DNA of 64,000 bases, taken from the NCBI RefSeq assembly GCF_001687665.2, contig NZ_CP016543.2, forward strand, positions 2,728,001 to 2,792,000. The letters are read 5' to 3'. The notes beneath the pieces are model-generated. The model ran no database searches, was not told where the DNA came from, and saw only the letters and a list, made by a program, of their open reading frames with translations. Position numbers and translations under genes: made by a program. The stretch is from Planococcus donghaensis (GTDB taxonomy: Bacteria; Bacillota; Bacilli; Bacillales_A; Planococcaceae). Shown one piece after another: positions 8,524-17,624 of the stretch; the stretch's first letter is position 1, and every line of letters starts with the position of its first letter.

Positions 8524-9235
8524 ATGCAAAATGTGCCAGCATTTTTTCCGGGTAATCTGTAAAGATTCCATGAACCCCTATTCTTTGTAGCTCTTCTGCA
8601 TAACTTACATCATTAACCGTGTAAACATACACAATGGCGCCTTTTCGCAAAGCGTCCGTAGTCATTTTTCTGAAAGCCGAAGGTAAAGATACATGAATCC
8701 GTTTTGTTCCAATGACTCGTGCATAATCATAAACGTCGACTAACACTTCAAAAGTTAAAATCGCACTTTCTACTTGTTTGCCCTGGACGACGGATTGAAT
8801 ATCTTCATGATTAAAAGAGGATAGCAGTACACGGTTCCTAAAACCACGCTTTGCAGCCAAATCAATCACCTTATCAGCTAATCCATCGTATGGAAAAACA
8901 TCTGATTTTATTTCGATATTTAGCCGATGATTGGTGTTTTCAAAAATATCGAATACTTCATCTAGCGTAGGAATTTTTTCCGCGCTCCATTCTTCAGAAT
9001 ACCAAGAACCGCAATCTAGTTGTTTTAACTCTTTTAATGTTAATTCTTTCACATAGCCTTTGCCATTGGTTGTACGGTTGACTTTTTCATCATGAATCAC
9101 GACAATTTCACCATCTTTTGTTAAGTGAACGTCAATTTCTACACCTGTAATTGGCAATTCGGCCGCTGCACGAAAGGCCGCTAAAGTATTTTCAGGATAT
9201 GAACCCGAGCAACCTCTATGAGCAAAAATCTTCAC
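8522..9235 (-). CDS. Glycerophosphodiester phosphodiesterase
   Basis: A 237-residue TIM-barrel GDPD enzyme. Signature residues are in the first 60: HRGCSGSYPENTLAAF (catalytic His), GVEIDVHLTKDGEIVVIHD (metal Glu and Asp, second His). Further barrel strands include LNIEIKSD and the end YTVNDVSYAEELQRIGVHGIFTDYP. It hydrolyses glycerophosphodiesters to glycerol-3-phosphate and alcohol. There is no signal peptide, so it is cytosolic (UgpQ/YqiK type). It starts 10 bases after the tryptophan dioxygenase gene and is probably co-transcribed with it. Confidence 0.93.
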   Translation of the reverse strand: MKIFAHRGCSGSYPENTLAAFRAAAELPITGVEIDVHLTKDGEIVVIHDEKVNRTTNGKGYVKELTLKELKQLDCGSWYSEEWSAEKIPTLDEVFDIFENTNHRLNIEIKSDVFPYDGLADKVIDLAAKRGFRNRVLLSSFNHEDIQSVVQGKQVESAILTFEVLVDVYDYARVIGTKRIHVSLPSAFRKMTTDALRKGAIVYVYTVNDVSYAEELQRIGVHGIFTDYPEKMLAHFA

Positions 9236-9245
9236 AAAACCCCTC

Positions 9246-10100
9246 CTAAATATCCGTTCGTATTTCCCACAGTTCTGGGAAGAAATATTGATCCAGCACT
9301 TTCTTCAAGTAATTCACGCCAGAAGAGCCACCTGTTCCTTGCTTAAATCCGATAATCCGTTCTACTGTTTTCATGTGACGGAAACGCCATTGCTGAAGCC
9401 AATCTTCAATGTCGACTAGCTTTTCCGCTAGCTGATATAACTCCCAATGCGTATCTACATCCCGGTAAACGATTTTCCAAGCTTCACGTACACTTTCATT
9501 AGATTCGTAAACCATGCTGACGTTTCGCTCTAAAACTTCTTTATCAATGGCAAATCCACTTCTCGCTAGTTTTTGAATCGCCGCATCATACAGTCCAGGT
9601 GCATTAAATGCTTTCTCTAATTCAGCATGAAGCGGTGCATCTTTTTCATAGATTTTCAATACATGCTTTGTTTTGTAGCCAAGTGCAAATTCAATCATTC
9701 GGTATTGATAAGACTGAAATCCACTAGCATTGCCTAAATCATCACGGAATTCCATATACTCTGCAGGTGTTAATGTCGACAACACATCCCAGCCTTGAAT
9801 AATTTGTGACTGAATGCGGGATACTCTTGCCAATTGCTTGAACGCAGGTTGTAAATCGTCTTTTCCAATATGATCGATGGCCGATTGCAGCTCATGCAAA
9901 ATCAATTTCATCCACAGTTCTGACACTTGGTGAATAATGATGAATAAGGTTTCATCGTGATGTCCACTAACGCCATCTTGTGCAGTTAACAGTTTATCTA
10001 GATGAAGATAATCCCCATACGTCATGCTTTCTTTAAAATCCGTCCGAATGTTTTTTTCAGATGCTGCAGCGATATTTTGACCATTTTCATAGTTGTTCAT
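9246..10100 (-). CDS. kynA: Tryptophan 2,3-dioxygenase
   Basis: About 284 residues. Heme enzyme oxidising L-tryptophan to N-formylkynurenine. Recognisable blocks are [50 protein letters not shown] (substrate loop), [14 protein letters not shown] with the proximal heme His, and the C-terminal [20 protein letters not shown]. The start is the ATG eight bases after GGAG; an upstream in-frame ATG adds 15 residues without a ribosome site. The usual partners, kynurenine formamidase (kynB) and kynureninase (kynU), are not adjacent. Instead it sits between a GNAT gene and a GDPD gene. Confidence 0.95.
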   Translation of the reverse strand: MNNYENGQNIAAASEKNIRTDFKESMTYGDYLHLDKLLTAQDGVSGHHDETLFIIIHQVSELWMKLILHELQSAIDHIGKDDLQPAFKQLARVSRIQSQIIQGWDVLSTLTPAEYMEFRDDLGNASGFQSYQYRMIEFALGYKTKHVLKIYEKDAPLHAELEKAFNAPGLYDAAIQKLARSGFAIDKEVLERNVSMVYESNESVREAWKIVYRDVDTHWELYQLAEKLVDIEDWLQQWRFRHMKTVERIIGFKQGTGGSSGVNYLKKVLDQYFFPELWEIRTDI

Positions 10101-10176
10101 CAATGTCACTCCGTTTAGTCTCGGCTTTGCCTCTGCTAGTCTCACTTTTACCTATTCTGCATATGATTTATTTTAT

Positions 10177-11046
10177 TTAATTATTCCTAGTTGGGTTTGA
10201 TAAATCCCCTTTAGACTTCCAATAAGAAACGGTTTGCATTCGGACAAATCCAGATTTTTCGTATACGTGCAATGCTTGGTTGTCGGTTTCAACATCAAGA
10301 TAAACCGAATTTAGTTTCCGTTCATACGCCAACTCTCGGCACCACTTTAGTAGTTGCTTGCCATATCCTTTACCTTGATGATTTGGATGAACTGCAAATG
10401 CTGTAATCCACAAAACCTGCTCTTCTACAACAAGCGTGGCCGTTGCAAGCACTTGTTGATCTTTTTGAAGCAGCCAAATTTCTCTTTCGGGATCGACCAT
10501 ATTATGTTCTAAAATCGGTAAAATCGTGTCATCAAATGAGGATGTTAATAGCTCCGATAATTCTTCAGCTTGATCTTCGAAAGGTGCGATTGTTAAATCA
10601 TTTGGTCGTTCGCTTTTTGGTATTGGCGTTGCTGACAAGAGGATTTCATGAAAATCAAGCTCGTACGCTAAACTCTCCATGAAGCCTGCAATTTCCACAT
10701 CATTTACAAATGCGACTAATTCACTTTCTGCCTGACGTTGTGCTAAGCCATGCGAAATGCCATCGGCTAAAGCCGTACCAAGTGACAGGCGTCTGTACTC
10801 TGGGTGAACATAAAGTGACCATTCGTAATGATGCAACCCAACCATGTCTGCCGCTGCTGCAAAACCGATTAATTCTTCTTGTTCTGTATAAGCCAGTACC
10901 ACAAAACCTCGTGCATCCGCCGCTCTCCAAAGCGATGGGTGAAGCACTGTTTTACATTCAGCGGATAGCCCTTCTAGCAATGTTGCCATATCGCTAGCTG
11001 TTTGCTCATCTACTGGAAATGAACTGATTGATAAAGATAATTCCAT
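10177..11046 (-). CDS. GNAT acetyltransferase, two tandem GNAT folds
   Basis: The 289-residue protein contains two acetyltransferase folds. The N-terminal half (about 1-145) has a GNAT-like LYVHPEYRRLSLGTALADG, which fits the acetyl-CoA loop. The C-terminal half (about 150-285) has the clearer AVHPNHQGKGYGKQLLKW (Q/RxxGxG/A motif) and the ending VETDNQALHVYEKSGF. Substrate unknown. AGGAGG precedes the ATG. It is the first gene of a probable unit with kynA and GDPD (76- and 10-base gaps). Confidence 0.88.
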   Translation of the reverse strand: MELSLSISSFPVDEQTASDMATLLEGLSAECKTVLHPSLWRAADARGFVVLAYTEQEELIGFAAAADMVGLHHYEWSLYVHPEYRRLSLGTALADGISHGLAQRQAESELVAFVNDVEIAGFMESLAYELDFHEILLSATPIPKSERPNDLTIAPFEDQAEELSELLTSSFDDTILPILEHNMVDPEREIWLLQKDQQVLATATLVVEEQVLWITAFAVHPNHQGKGYGKQLLKWCRELAYERKLNSVYLDVETDNQALHVYEKSGFVRMQTVSYWKSKGDLSNPTRNN

Positions 11047-11166
11047 TTCGACACCTCCTACTAATTTGATCTTGTTTAAATGTGTTGTAGCTGTTTTTTA
11101 AAATCATGCGGTATTTTTATCCTATCACACCGAACGAAAGAGTGGCGCTAGGAAAAGAAAGAAAAA

Positions 11167-11195
11167 GGCCTGCTCCGTGTAAGCTGGAACAGGCC
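11167..11195 (-). terminator. Intrinsic terminator of the ABC exporter operon
   Basis: Stem GGCCTG/CAGGCC extended by TCC/GGA across one mismatch; T run on the reverse strand. Confidence 0.82.
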
Positions 11196-11200
11196 ACATT

Positions 11201-13024
11201 TTATAATTTAGCTTCAGATAACATGGTCGCGTAAATCCCATTTGCATTTAGTAATTGTTGTTGCGTACCCGATTCTACTAATTTCCCCATCTCCATCACA
11301 AGCACCAAATCAGCTTTTCGAATGGTATTCAGTCGATGCGCAATGACAAAACTCGTCCGCCCCGCCATAAGTCGTTCTAACGCTTCTTGGATTTTTAACT
11401 CTGTAACCGTGTCGATGCTACTGGTTGCTTCGTCTAACAATAAAATAACCGGATCAGCAATAAGTGCACGGGCAATCGACAGCAATTGCTTCTGACCTTG
11501 ACTAATCATTGACCCATCGCCTGTTAAAATCGTCTCGTAGCCATTCGGTAGCTTTTCGATAAATTCGTGTGCATTGGCCCCTTTAGCAGCTTTGATGACT
11601 TCTTCATCTGTGGCATCTAGTTTGCCGTACCGAATATTTTCACTAACAGTCGCTTCGAATAAGAATGGATCTTGCAATACAAAAGCAATTTGTTTACGCA
11701 ATGTTTCACGTGGCATAGAAGCGATTGGCAATCCATCCAACCGAATCTCCCCTTCGTTGGCGTCGTAAAAACGGGCTAATAATTGCATGATGGTTGTTTT
11801 TCCCGCTCCGGTCGCTCCGACTAATGCCGTTGTTTGACCAATGCCCACCTTGAAACTAACATCCTGAATGGTCCAGTCTTCTTCTGCCCCTTCGTATTTA
11901 AATGAAACTTGGTCGAAGACTACTTCACCCTTCAGTTCTTTTTCCACATTCAATACTAAATCATCTTTTTCTTCAGATTCGTCCATAATGGCAAAAACAC
12001 GTTCGGCTCCTGCAATGGCTGACAACACCGTATTAAATTGGTTTGCCAAATCATTTAAAGGACGTGTAAACTGTCTAGAATACTCCGTAAAAATAACAAT
12101 AACCCCAATAGATACAGAGCCATTCAAAGCGAGAACCCCACCAACCCCAGCAACAATTGCAAAACTTCCGTTGTTTAAAAAGTTCATGACTTTTGGAATA
12201 AATCCAGCATAGGTCCATGCCCAAAATCCAGCTTGTCGAAGGTTTTCACTTTTTTCGCGAAACTCTTCCATCACACGCGGTTCTTGTGAAAAAGCTTTGA
12301 CGATTTTTTGGCCAGAAATGGTTTCTTCAACCATGCCATTCAATTCCCCAATCGCTTTTTGCTGTTCTTTATACAATTTGCTTGTACGTTTTGTAATCCA
12401 TTGAATGGATACGTACATAAGCGGAATGATGATTAATGTTAATAAGGTCAATAACGGACTCAGCATCACCATGACGATGGCGGTACCTGTTAAGGTTAAT
12501 ATGCTTGAAAACACTTGAATAAACGAGGTATTCAACGTAGATGAGACGTTTTCAATATCATTGGTCATGCGACTCATTAACTCTCCGTGCTGCCGTTTAT
12601 CGAAAAATGTCACAGGCAAACGTTGAAGATGTGAAAAAAGCCGTGTCCGCAAGCGGTAAATCACTTGTTGAGCAATTCCAACCATCCAAAAATTTTGCAA
12701 ATACAAAGATACCGAATGGGCAATGTAAACCACAATCAACCAAAGGACGACTGTGCCCATGCCATTAAAGCTTTGTGGAACAATATATTCGTCAATGATA
12801 AAACCGATTAAATAAGGTCCGAGCAATGCCATTGCGGAACTGACAAATACCAATGCCAAAACCACAATCAGTAACAAGCGCTGTTCATCAACTAGCTTCC
12901 AAATTTTAAGTAGTGTCGATTTCCAATTTTGCGCACGTTCGTCTTTTTTGTCTTTCTTTTTCGTTAAATCTTCTTTAGTCAAAATGGGTTCATATCCAAA
13001 TGGTCGGCGGATGGCATCAAACAT
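11201..13024 (-). CDS. ABC exporter half-transporter (YfiC-type), permease plus ATPase
   Basis: About 607 residues: a short cytosolic N-terminus, six membrane helices (about 55-335) and an ATP-binding domain (about 370-605). Walker A is GATGAGKTT, Walker B VILLLDEATSSID with the catalytic Glu, and the signature is degenerate, SQGQKQ instead of SGGQ. The partner encoded immediately upstream has the reverse pattern, so the two form a heterodimer with one canonical and one degenerate site. The start is the ATG nine bases after AGGAGG, overlapping the end of the partner gene by 8 bases. Lengths fit B. subtilis YfiB/YfiC; likely a drug or lipid exporter, substrate unknown. Confidence 0.88.
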   Translation of the reverse strand: MFDAIRRPFGYEPILTKEDLTKKKDKKDERAQNWKSTLLKIWKLVDEQRLLLIVVLALVFVSSAMALLGPYLIGFIIDEYIVPQSFNGMGTVVLWLIVVYIAHSVSLYLQNFWMVGIAQQVIYRLRTRLFSHLQRLPVTFFDKRQHGELMSRMTNDIENVSSTLNTSFIQVFSSILTLTGTAIVMVMLSPLLTLLTLIIIPLMYVSIQWITKRTSKLYKEQQKAIGELNGMVEETISGQKIVKAFSQEPRVMEEFREKSENLRQAGFWAWTYAGFIPKVMNFLNNGSFAIVAGVGGVLALNGSVSIGVIVIFTEYSRQFTRPLNDLANQFNTVLSAIAGAERVFAIMDESEEKDDLVLNVEKELKGEVVFDQVSFKYEGAEEDWTIQDVSFKVGIGQTTALVGATGAGKTTIMQLLARFYDANEGEIRLDGLPIASMPRETLRKQIAFVLQDPFLFEATVSENIRYGKLDATDEEVIKAAKGANAHEFIEKLPNGYETILTGDGSMISQGQKQLLSIARALIADPVILLLDEATSSIDTVTELKIQEALERLMAGRTSFVIAHRLNTIRKADLVLVMEMGKLVESGTQQQLLNANGIYATMLSEAKL

Positions 13025-14744
13025 ATTCATCAACCTCCTCTTCTTGTTGAGACATTGCAATTTGACGATACAGTTCTGATTCATGCACGAGTTGTTCATG
13101 CGTACCATACGCAGAAATCTCACCATTTTCTAACAACAATATTCGATCGGCTCTCATCGCTGTACGAATTTTTTGGGTAACTACGAGCATGGTTGCATGT
13201 TCTTGTTCAAGTTCTTCCCACAATGCGCCTTCTGTTTTAACATCTAATGCACTGGTGCTATCATCTAAAATCAAAATAGACGGATTGCGAACTAAAGCTC
13301 GCGCAATGGATAAGCGTTGCTTTTGTCCGCCTGATAAATTCACACCTTTTTGCCCAACGCGTGTGTAATAGCCTTTCGGAAAACGTTCGACGGTTTCGTG
13401 AATTTGTGCTTTAATCGCGGCATCTGCTAGTTCGTCTTGAACGACTTCATCTTTTCCCCAAGAAAGATTATTGGAAATGGTTCCTGTGAAAAGAAGCGAT
13501 TGTTGAGGAACTATACCAATCGTTTTCCGCAACTCCCGTATCGACCATTCGGTAACATCACGACCATGTAGAGATACAACGCCATCTGTCGCATCATAAA
13601 AACGCGGCAGCAATTGCAGTAAAGTCGACTTTCCGGACCCTGTGGCTCCCATAATTGCTAGTTTTTCATTTGGTTTTAGTTCGAAGGAAATGTTTTTTAA
13701 AACCGGTTTGTTTGTTTCAGGATAAATGAAGGAGACATTGTCAAAGCAGACTGCTCCTGGACGTGTTCCTTCTTTTTCTCCAACGTCTTCTTGTTCATGT
13801 CCATCTTCTGCAAGAAGCACTTCTTCTATGCGTTCAGAAGATGCTTTTGCTCGTGCAAAAATCATAATGATAAATGAAAACATCGAAAAAGCACCTGTCA
13901 TGCGCATCGCGTAGTTAACGATTGCGACCAATTCACCAATTTGTGCGCCCCCTGCTCGAATTTCAAAAGCCCCGAACCACAAAACAGCAAGCAACGAAAC
14001 GTTCATTCCGAATAATAAAATTGGCAAAATAATTTCCATGATGCGAAATGCCTTAACGGTATCTACTTTCAAGTCTCCAGCGACTTCTGAAAACCGATTC
14101 GCTTCATATTTCCCTCGTAAATATGCTTTGATCAAGCGTACTGCCTGAAGGTTTTCTTGAACAATTCGGTTTACACGATCGAGTCTTTTTTGAACAAATC
14201 CAAAATACGATACACCTTTTTTCACCATAATGTACAGAAATGCGAGTAAAAAAGGAAAAACAACCACTAAATACAAAGCCAATTTCGGATTGACTACAAA
14301 TGCCATAATCATACTTCCCACAACAAGTAGCGGTGCACGTAACATTATCCGTAAACCCATATATAACACTTGTTGAACCAATGTGACATCACTTGTAAGG
14401 CGTGTAATTAACCCTGACGCTGGGAATTTATTGAACATTGCCAATGAAAAAGACTGGATTTTTCCATAAACAGCTTGCCGCAAATCAAAAGAAAAACTTT
14501 GAGAAGCATGAGCGGCAAAGTACGAATTGACGATTCCCGAGACAAAAGCAATTACCGATAGAGCCATCAGGACAATTCCCAATTGGATGATGACATCTTG
14601 GTCTTTTGCGACAATTCCTTTGTCGATGATATTGGCAATAACTAACGGTTGCATCAATTCTACAGTTAGCTCTAACAGCATTAAAATAAGTGCAATGACA
14701 ATATAAAACTTATATGGTTTTGCATAAGAAAAAACTGTTTTCAT
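13017..14744 (-). CDS. ABC exporter half-transporter (YfiB-type), permease plus ATPase
   Basis: A 575-residue half transporter with six membrane helices (about 15-300) and an ATPase domain (about 335-565). Walker A is GATGSGKST, the signature LSGGQKQR is canonical, but Walker B is ILILDDSTSALD, with Asp where the catalytic Glu should be. That makes its own ATP site non-hydrolytic in the usual heterodimer model (BmrCD, TM287/288). AGGAGG lies seven bases before the ATG. The downstream partner overlaps its stop codon, implying translational coupling. Confidence 0.88.
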   Translation of the reverse strand: MKTVFSYAKPYKFYIVIALILMLLELTVELMQPLVIANIIDKGIVAKDQDVIIQLGIVLMALSVIAFVSGIVNSYFAAHASQSFSFDLRQAVYGKIQSFSLAMFNKFPASGLITRLTSDVTLVQQVLYMGLRIMLRAPLLVVGSMIMAFVVNPKLALYLVVVFPFLLAFLYIMVKKGVSYFGFVQKRLDRVNRIVQENLQAVRLIKAYLRGKYEANRFSEVAGDLKVDTVKAFRIMEIILPILLFGMNVSLLAVLWFGAFEIRAGGAQIGELVAIVNYAMRMTGAFSMFSFIIMIFARAKASSERIEEVLLAEDGHEQEDVGEKEGTRPGAVCFDNVSFIYPETNKPVLKNISFELKPNEKLAIMGATGSGKSTLLQLLPRFYDATDGVVSLHGRDVTEWSIRELRKTIGIVPQQSLLFTGTISNNLSWGKDEVVQDELADAAIKAQIHETVERFPKGYYTRVGQKGVNLSGGQKQRLSIARALVRNPSILILDDSTSALDVKTEGALWEELEQEHATMLVVTQKIRTAMRADRILLLENGEISAYGTHEQLVHESELYRQIAMSQQEEEVDEYV

Positions 14745-14836
14745 ACCCGTTCCTCCTAAATGTTTCGAAACCCGAACCTTTGTACTAAATAGTATGCCAT
14801 AATTTTCAGATATCGAATAGCATTTTTACCCAATTC

Positions 14837-14867
14837 AAAAAACGACACCGTAATAAGATGTCGTTTT
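14837..14867 (-). terminator. Intrinsic terminator of the EamA transporter gene
   Basis: AAAAACGACA pairs with TGTCGTTTTT around an 11-base loop. U-runs occur on both strands; the reverse gene at 14887 ends just before it. Confidence 0.8.
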
Positions 14868-14886
14868 TCTTTGACTCTCTATTTTT

Positions 14887-15819
14887 TTAGTTGATAACCT
14901 GAGGCACTCGACTCTTTTTTTTCTTCTTTTTCGGATTTCCAGCAAGAGATAACCATGCGACAAATACTAACATTGCCAGTGCGCCTCCTAATTGAATAGG
15001 AGACAAGATGTGACCAAACCAAAACATGGAGATAACCATTGCCGTTAATGGTTCAAAAGAGGACAAAATACTTGTTTCCACAGGTGTAATAAAACGCATG
15101 CTACTAAGGAATAATACAAATGCGGCAGTTCCAAATATAATAATTCCTAAAATCGAACCACTGACTGCAGGTACTGCTAAAATCGCGAATTCATTAATAA
15201 ATGTGATTGGATTGACCAACCCTATAAAAATTCCGCCAAAAAGCATGGACCATGCAACAATGAGTAACACACCCCATTCCTGCATAAGGCGTGCGGGATA
15301 GAGCGTATAAAAAGTAAAAGCTAGACCTACCAAAACTCCCCAAAACAAAGCTTCAGCGCTAATAATCAGTTGATCTGGTTTTCCATTTGTGAGTAACAAA
15401 AACAAACCAGCCAAAGTTCCCACCATCCCAATCACTTGATAGAGAGGGGGAAATTTTTTATGAGTTATGGAGACAAAAAAAATAATATAAACCGGCGCTA
15501 AAAATTGCATGAGCGTGGCTACTACAGCATTACTTGCCTCGATTGCTGCAACAAAGCTGTATTGGGCACCCAACATGCCAAACAAAGAAAAAATTAGTAA
15601 TGGCCGAATCCAAAATTTATTGCGGAAAATAGCTGTAATGCGAACACCTTTCAATTTCAAGAACAAGAGTAGGAACGTGCCTGCTACCGTTAGACGCAAC
15701 GTTATGATAAATGGCACTGAAACAACGTAATTATTCATTACCCATTCCATTAATGGGCCAGTGGCTCCCCACATGATAGCTCCAATCAATATCATAGAAA
15801 CTCCTTTTAGACGTTCCAT
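14887..15819 (-). CDS. EamA-family (DMT) transporter
   Basis: About 310 residues in ten predicted membrane helices formed by two EamA repeats, the first opening with LIGAIMWGATGPLMEW and the second after about residue 150. The C-terminal tail is very basic (a KKKKKKSR stretch). The family exports or imports amino acids and other metabolites; no substrate can be assigned. The second in-frame ATG is preferred because it lies nine bases from GGAGG while the first lies about three bases from it. A second, only distantly similar EamA gene is at 51897. Confidence 0.85.
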   Translation of the reverse strand: MERLKGVSMILIGAIMWGATGPLMEWVMNNYVVSVPFIITLRLTVAGTFLLLFLKLKGVRITAIFRNKFWIRPLLIFSLFGMLGAQYSFVAAIEASNAVVATLMQFLAPVYIIFFVSITHKKFPPLYQVIGMVGTLAGLFLLLTNGKPDQLIISAEALFWGVLVGLAFTFYTLYPARLMQEWGVLLIVAWSMLFGGIFIGLVNPITFINEFAILAVPAVSGSILGIIIFGTAAFVLFLSSMRFITPVETSILSSFEPLTAMVISMFWFGHILSPIQLGGALAMLVFVAWLSLAGNPKKKKKKSRVPQVIN

Positions 15820-15840
15820 TTCCATACTCCTCCCTATAGA

Positions 15841-15865
15841 AAAACCAACCTTAAAAGATTGGTTT
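15841..15865 (-). terminator. Probable terminator of copCD
   Basis: AAACCAA pairs with TTGGTTT, followed by T residues on the reverse strand; A/T-rich and modest. Confidence 0.6.
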
Positions 15866-15874
15866 AGTTCTTTA

Positions 15875-16936
15875 TTAAAATGATAGATTCATCATCAAGC
15901 CGATATAAAAGCAACAAATAAAGCCAATACTGAAAACGAGAGACAACCACGCATTTGCTTTTTTAAAAAAAGCTACTAACATGACGATCAGTAGTGAAAA
16001 ACTTACGATCAATAGTAAAGTACCATTTAATGTCGCATCTAACTCAGCAGTAATAGGGATGTAAAGAGGCCCTGATAGCTTATCAACAAGCCACCCACTG
16101 CCTTCACTCCGTAGTGTATCATTCACATCATGAGGTGGGGCTTGTTTGCTCATAAAGGCCGTGAAAACAAAAACAAAAAGTAATAGCAAACTTTCAACTT
16201 TTAACCAAACTCGTTGAAATTCTTTTTGCTTGTTAAGAAATCCATTAATCATCGCCGCCAGAAGAACTGGAATAATACTAATATGCTTTAGTAGAAGTAA
16301 CTGACCATAAGGCAACGCCCACGAATCTGTATAATCTGCAGGTGCCACGAAAAAAAACATAATGACAATTCCGCTAGCAATTACTCCTGCAACACAGATT
16401 ATTGCAAAAGGCGTGAACCATGCTAAAAAAGGACGCCAATTTGCGCCATTTTTTGCAAACCATGCGACATGTAACAGCACGCCTGTCCACATTGACATTA
16501 AAAGAAAGTGACTCGAATGTAGAGCAAAACCAACCCATAGATCAATCGTCGAAATGTGACTATAAAATCCAACAGTCAAAAAGAGTAGTAGCACATATAG
16601 TGCTTGTATGTATCGATTTCCATTTAAGTAAATCGCAATCGCTAAAATAACACTCAGCAATAATGTAATTATCCATCCTTGGCCTATACGAAACTCTGTA
16701 ATCGCTGTTCGAAAAGCTTCAATCGAACTTTGACTGTTTTGCAAAAGTATAGCCAGTTCATAAACAGGAGCAAATGATAAAAGGACTATACCAGCAATGC
16801 TCATTAATAACAAAACTTTAGAGCTTGATAACAAGGGTTTACGGTTTTCTGGAACAAATTGTAACAAAATAGAACCTGCTAAATAAGAAAAAGCAATATA
16901 TAAAAGAACGTCTGCAAATGCCGTTAAGAAAATCAT
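15875..16936 (-). CDS. copD: CopD-family copper transport membrane protein
   Basis: A 353-residue protein with about eight to nine membrane helices and the CopD-type layout, including helix-embedded His residues (LHSSHFLLMSMWTGVLLHVAWF, LLKHISIIPVLLAAMINGFLN, APPHDVNDTL). CopD works with periplasmic or extracellular CopC in copper uptake and handling; in B. subtilis both are fused in YcnJ. Its ATG overlaps the stop of the copC frame by four bases (ATGA), so translation is coupled to copC. If copC is really broken, copD expression could suffer. Confidence 0.85.
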   Translation of the reverse strand: MIFLTAFADVLLYIAFSYLAGSILLQFVPENRKPLLSSSKVLLLMSIAGIVLLSFAPVYELAILLQNSQSSIEAFRTAITEFRIGQGWIITLLLSVILAIAIYLNGNRYIQALYVLLLFLTVGFYSHISTIDLWVGFALHSSHFLLMSMWTGVLLHVAWFAKNGANWRPFLAWFTPFAIICVAGVIASGIVIMFFFVAPADYTDSWALPYGQLLLLKHISIIPVLLAAMINGFLNKQKEFQRVWLKVESLLLLFVFVFTAFMSKQAPPHDVNDTLRSEGSGWLVDKLSGPLYIPITAELDATLNGTLLLIVSFSLLIVMLVAFFKKANAWLSLVFSIGFICCFYIGLMMNLSF

Positions 16937-17460
16937 GTCTTCTTCACCCTCAGTTTATAAATTCCGTAAACTACTAGAACTGCAGCGAGTACTAATAGAA
17001 TCGTTACTCGTACATCATTGTTTTTTTCAGTTTTGGATTCTACTAATTTTTTCTCAGTTGCGCTTGCTGTTTCACTTACCATAGGAGTATTTGCCAACTC
17101 TATTTTTTTTTCGACTTCGACTGACAAGCCGAACGCAACGTCTCCTTCAATCGGATGGCCGTCTTGTCCAATAATGTTCCATACAATACGATAAGAACCG
17201 TTTGGCAAGGTTGTACTAAAGTTCCCGGTCATCACATTTTTTTAATCACAATATCTTCAAATTCAAAAGATCCTGTTTCTCCTTCAATGCTCATCGTACT
17301 ACCTTCTTGAATATTTGTATCAAAAACCAACTCTGCTTTTGTTAACTCTTCTGCAATATTTTGACCTTCACTCAGTGTAGAAAAAAGTAGAGCTGTATGA
17401 GCTTGCACCGAAAAAGGAAAAATGATCATTAAAAAAAGAAGCCGAAAATTTTTTATTCAT
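16933..17460 (-). pseudogene. copC: CopC copper-binding protein gene with two compensating frameshifts
   Basis: Read in three pieces this is a complete CopC: a signal peptide starting MNKKFSASF at 17460 (GAGG seven bases before the ATG), then LMIIFPFSVQA-HTALLF with the mature N-terminal His copper ligand, the beta-sandwich, the conserved WNIIGQDGHPIEGDVAFGL, and a C-terminal membrane anchor (about VTILLVLAAVLVVYGIYKL). The first frame change is in a T7 run in the signal peptide (about 17431-17437), the second in an A7 run (about 17237-17243). The outer pieces share one frame and the middle is shifted by one base. Read straight from 17460 translation stops after about 30 codons. Could be true decay, phase variation, or homopolymer sequencing error. 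Confidence 0.8.
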
Positions 17461-17563
17461 CTATTTACCTCAATTTTCATATGATTTATGCCTATTCTCT
17501 CACGATTACTAAGGAAAGGACAGAAAAATTCCACAAATCTGAGTAGAGATTATTTTGAAAAGG

Positions 17564-17592
17564 ATGACGATAGACCTTTTCTTCTCTATAAT
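17564..17592 (+). promoter_or_regulatory. Probable sigma-A promoter of the GGDEF-EAL gene
   Basis: ATGACG, 17 bases, TATAAT. The -10 is perfect, the -35 matches four of six positions. Confidence 0.5.
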
Positions 17593-17624
17593 GAAAGTAA
17601 ACTACGGTTAAGGAGCGTCAATGA

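Noticed and set aside
17232..17245. Programmed -1 frameshift in copC
   Set aside because: The A7 run is not in the XXXYYYZ register for tandem slippage, and a second shift would be needed upstream; read as unproven mutation or error instead.
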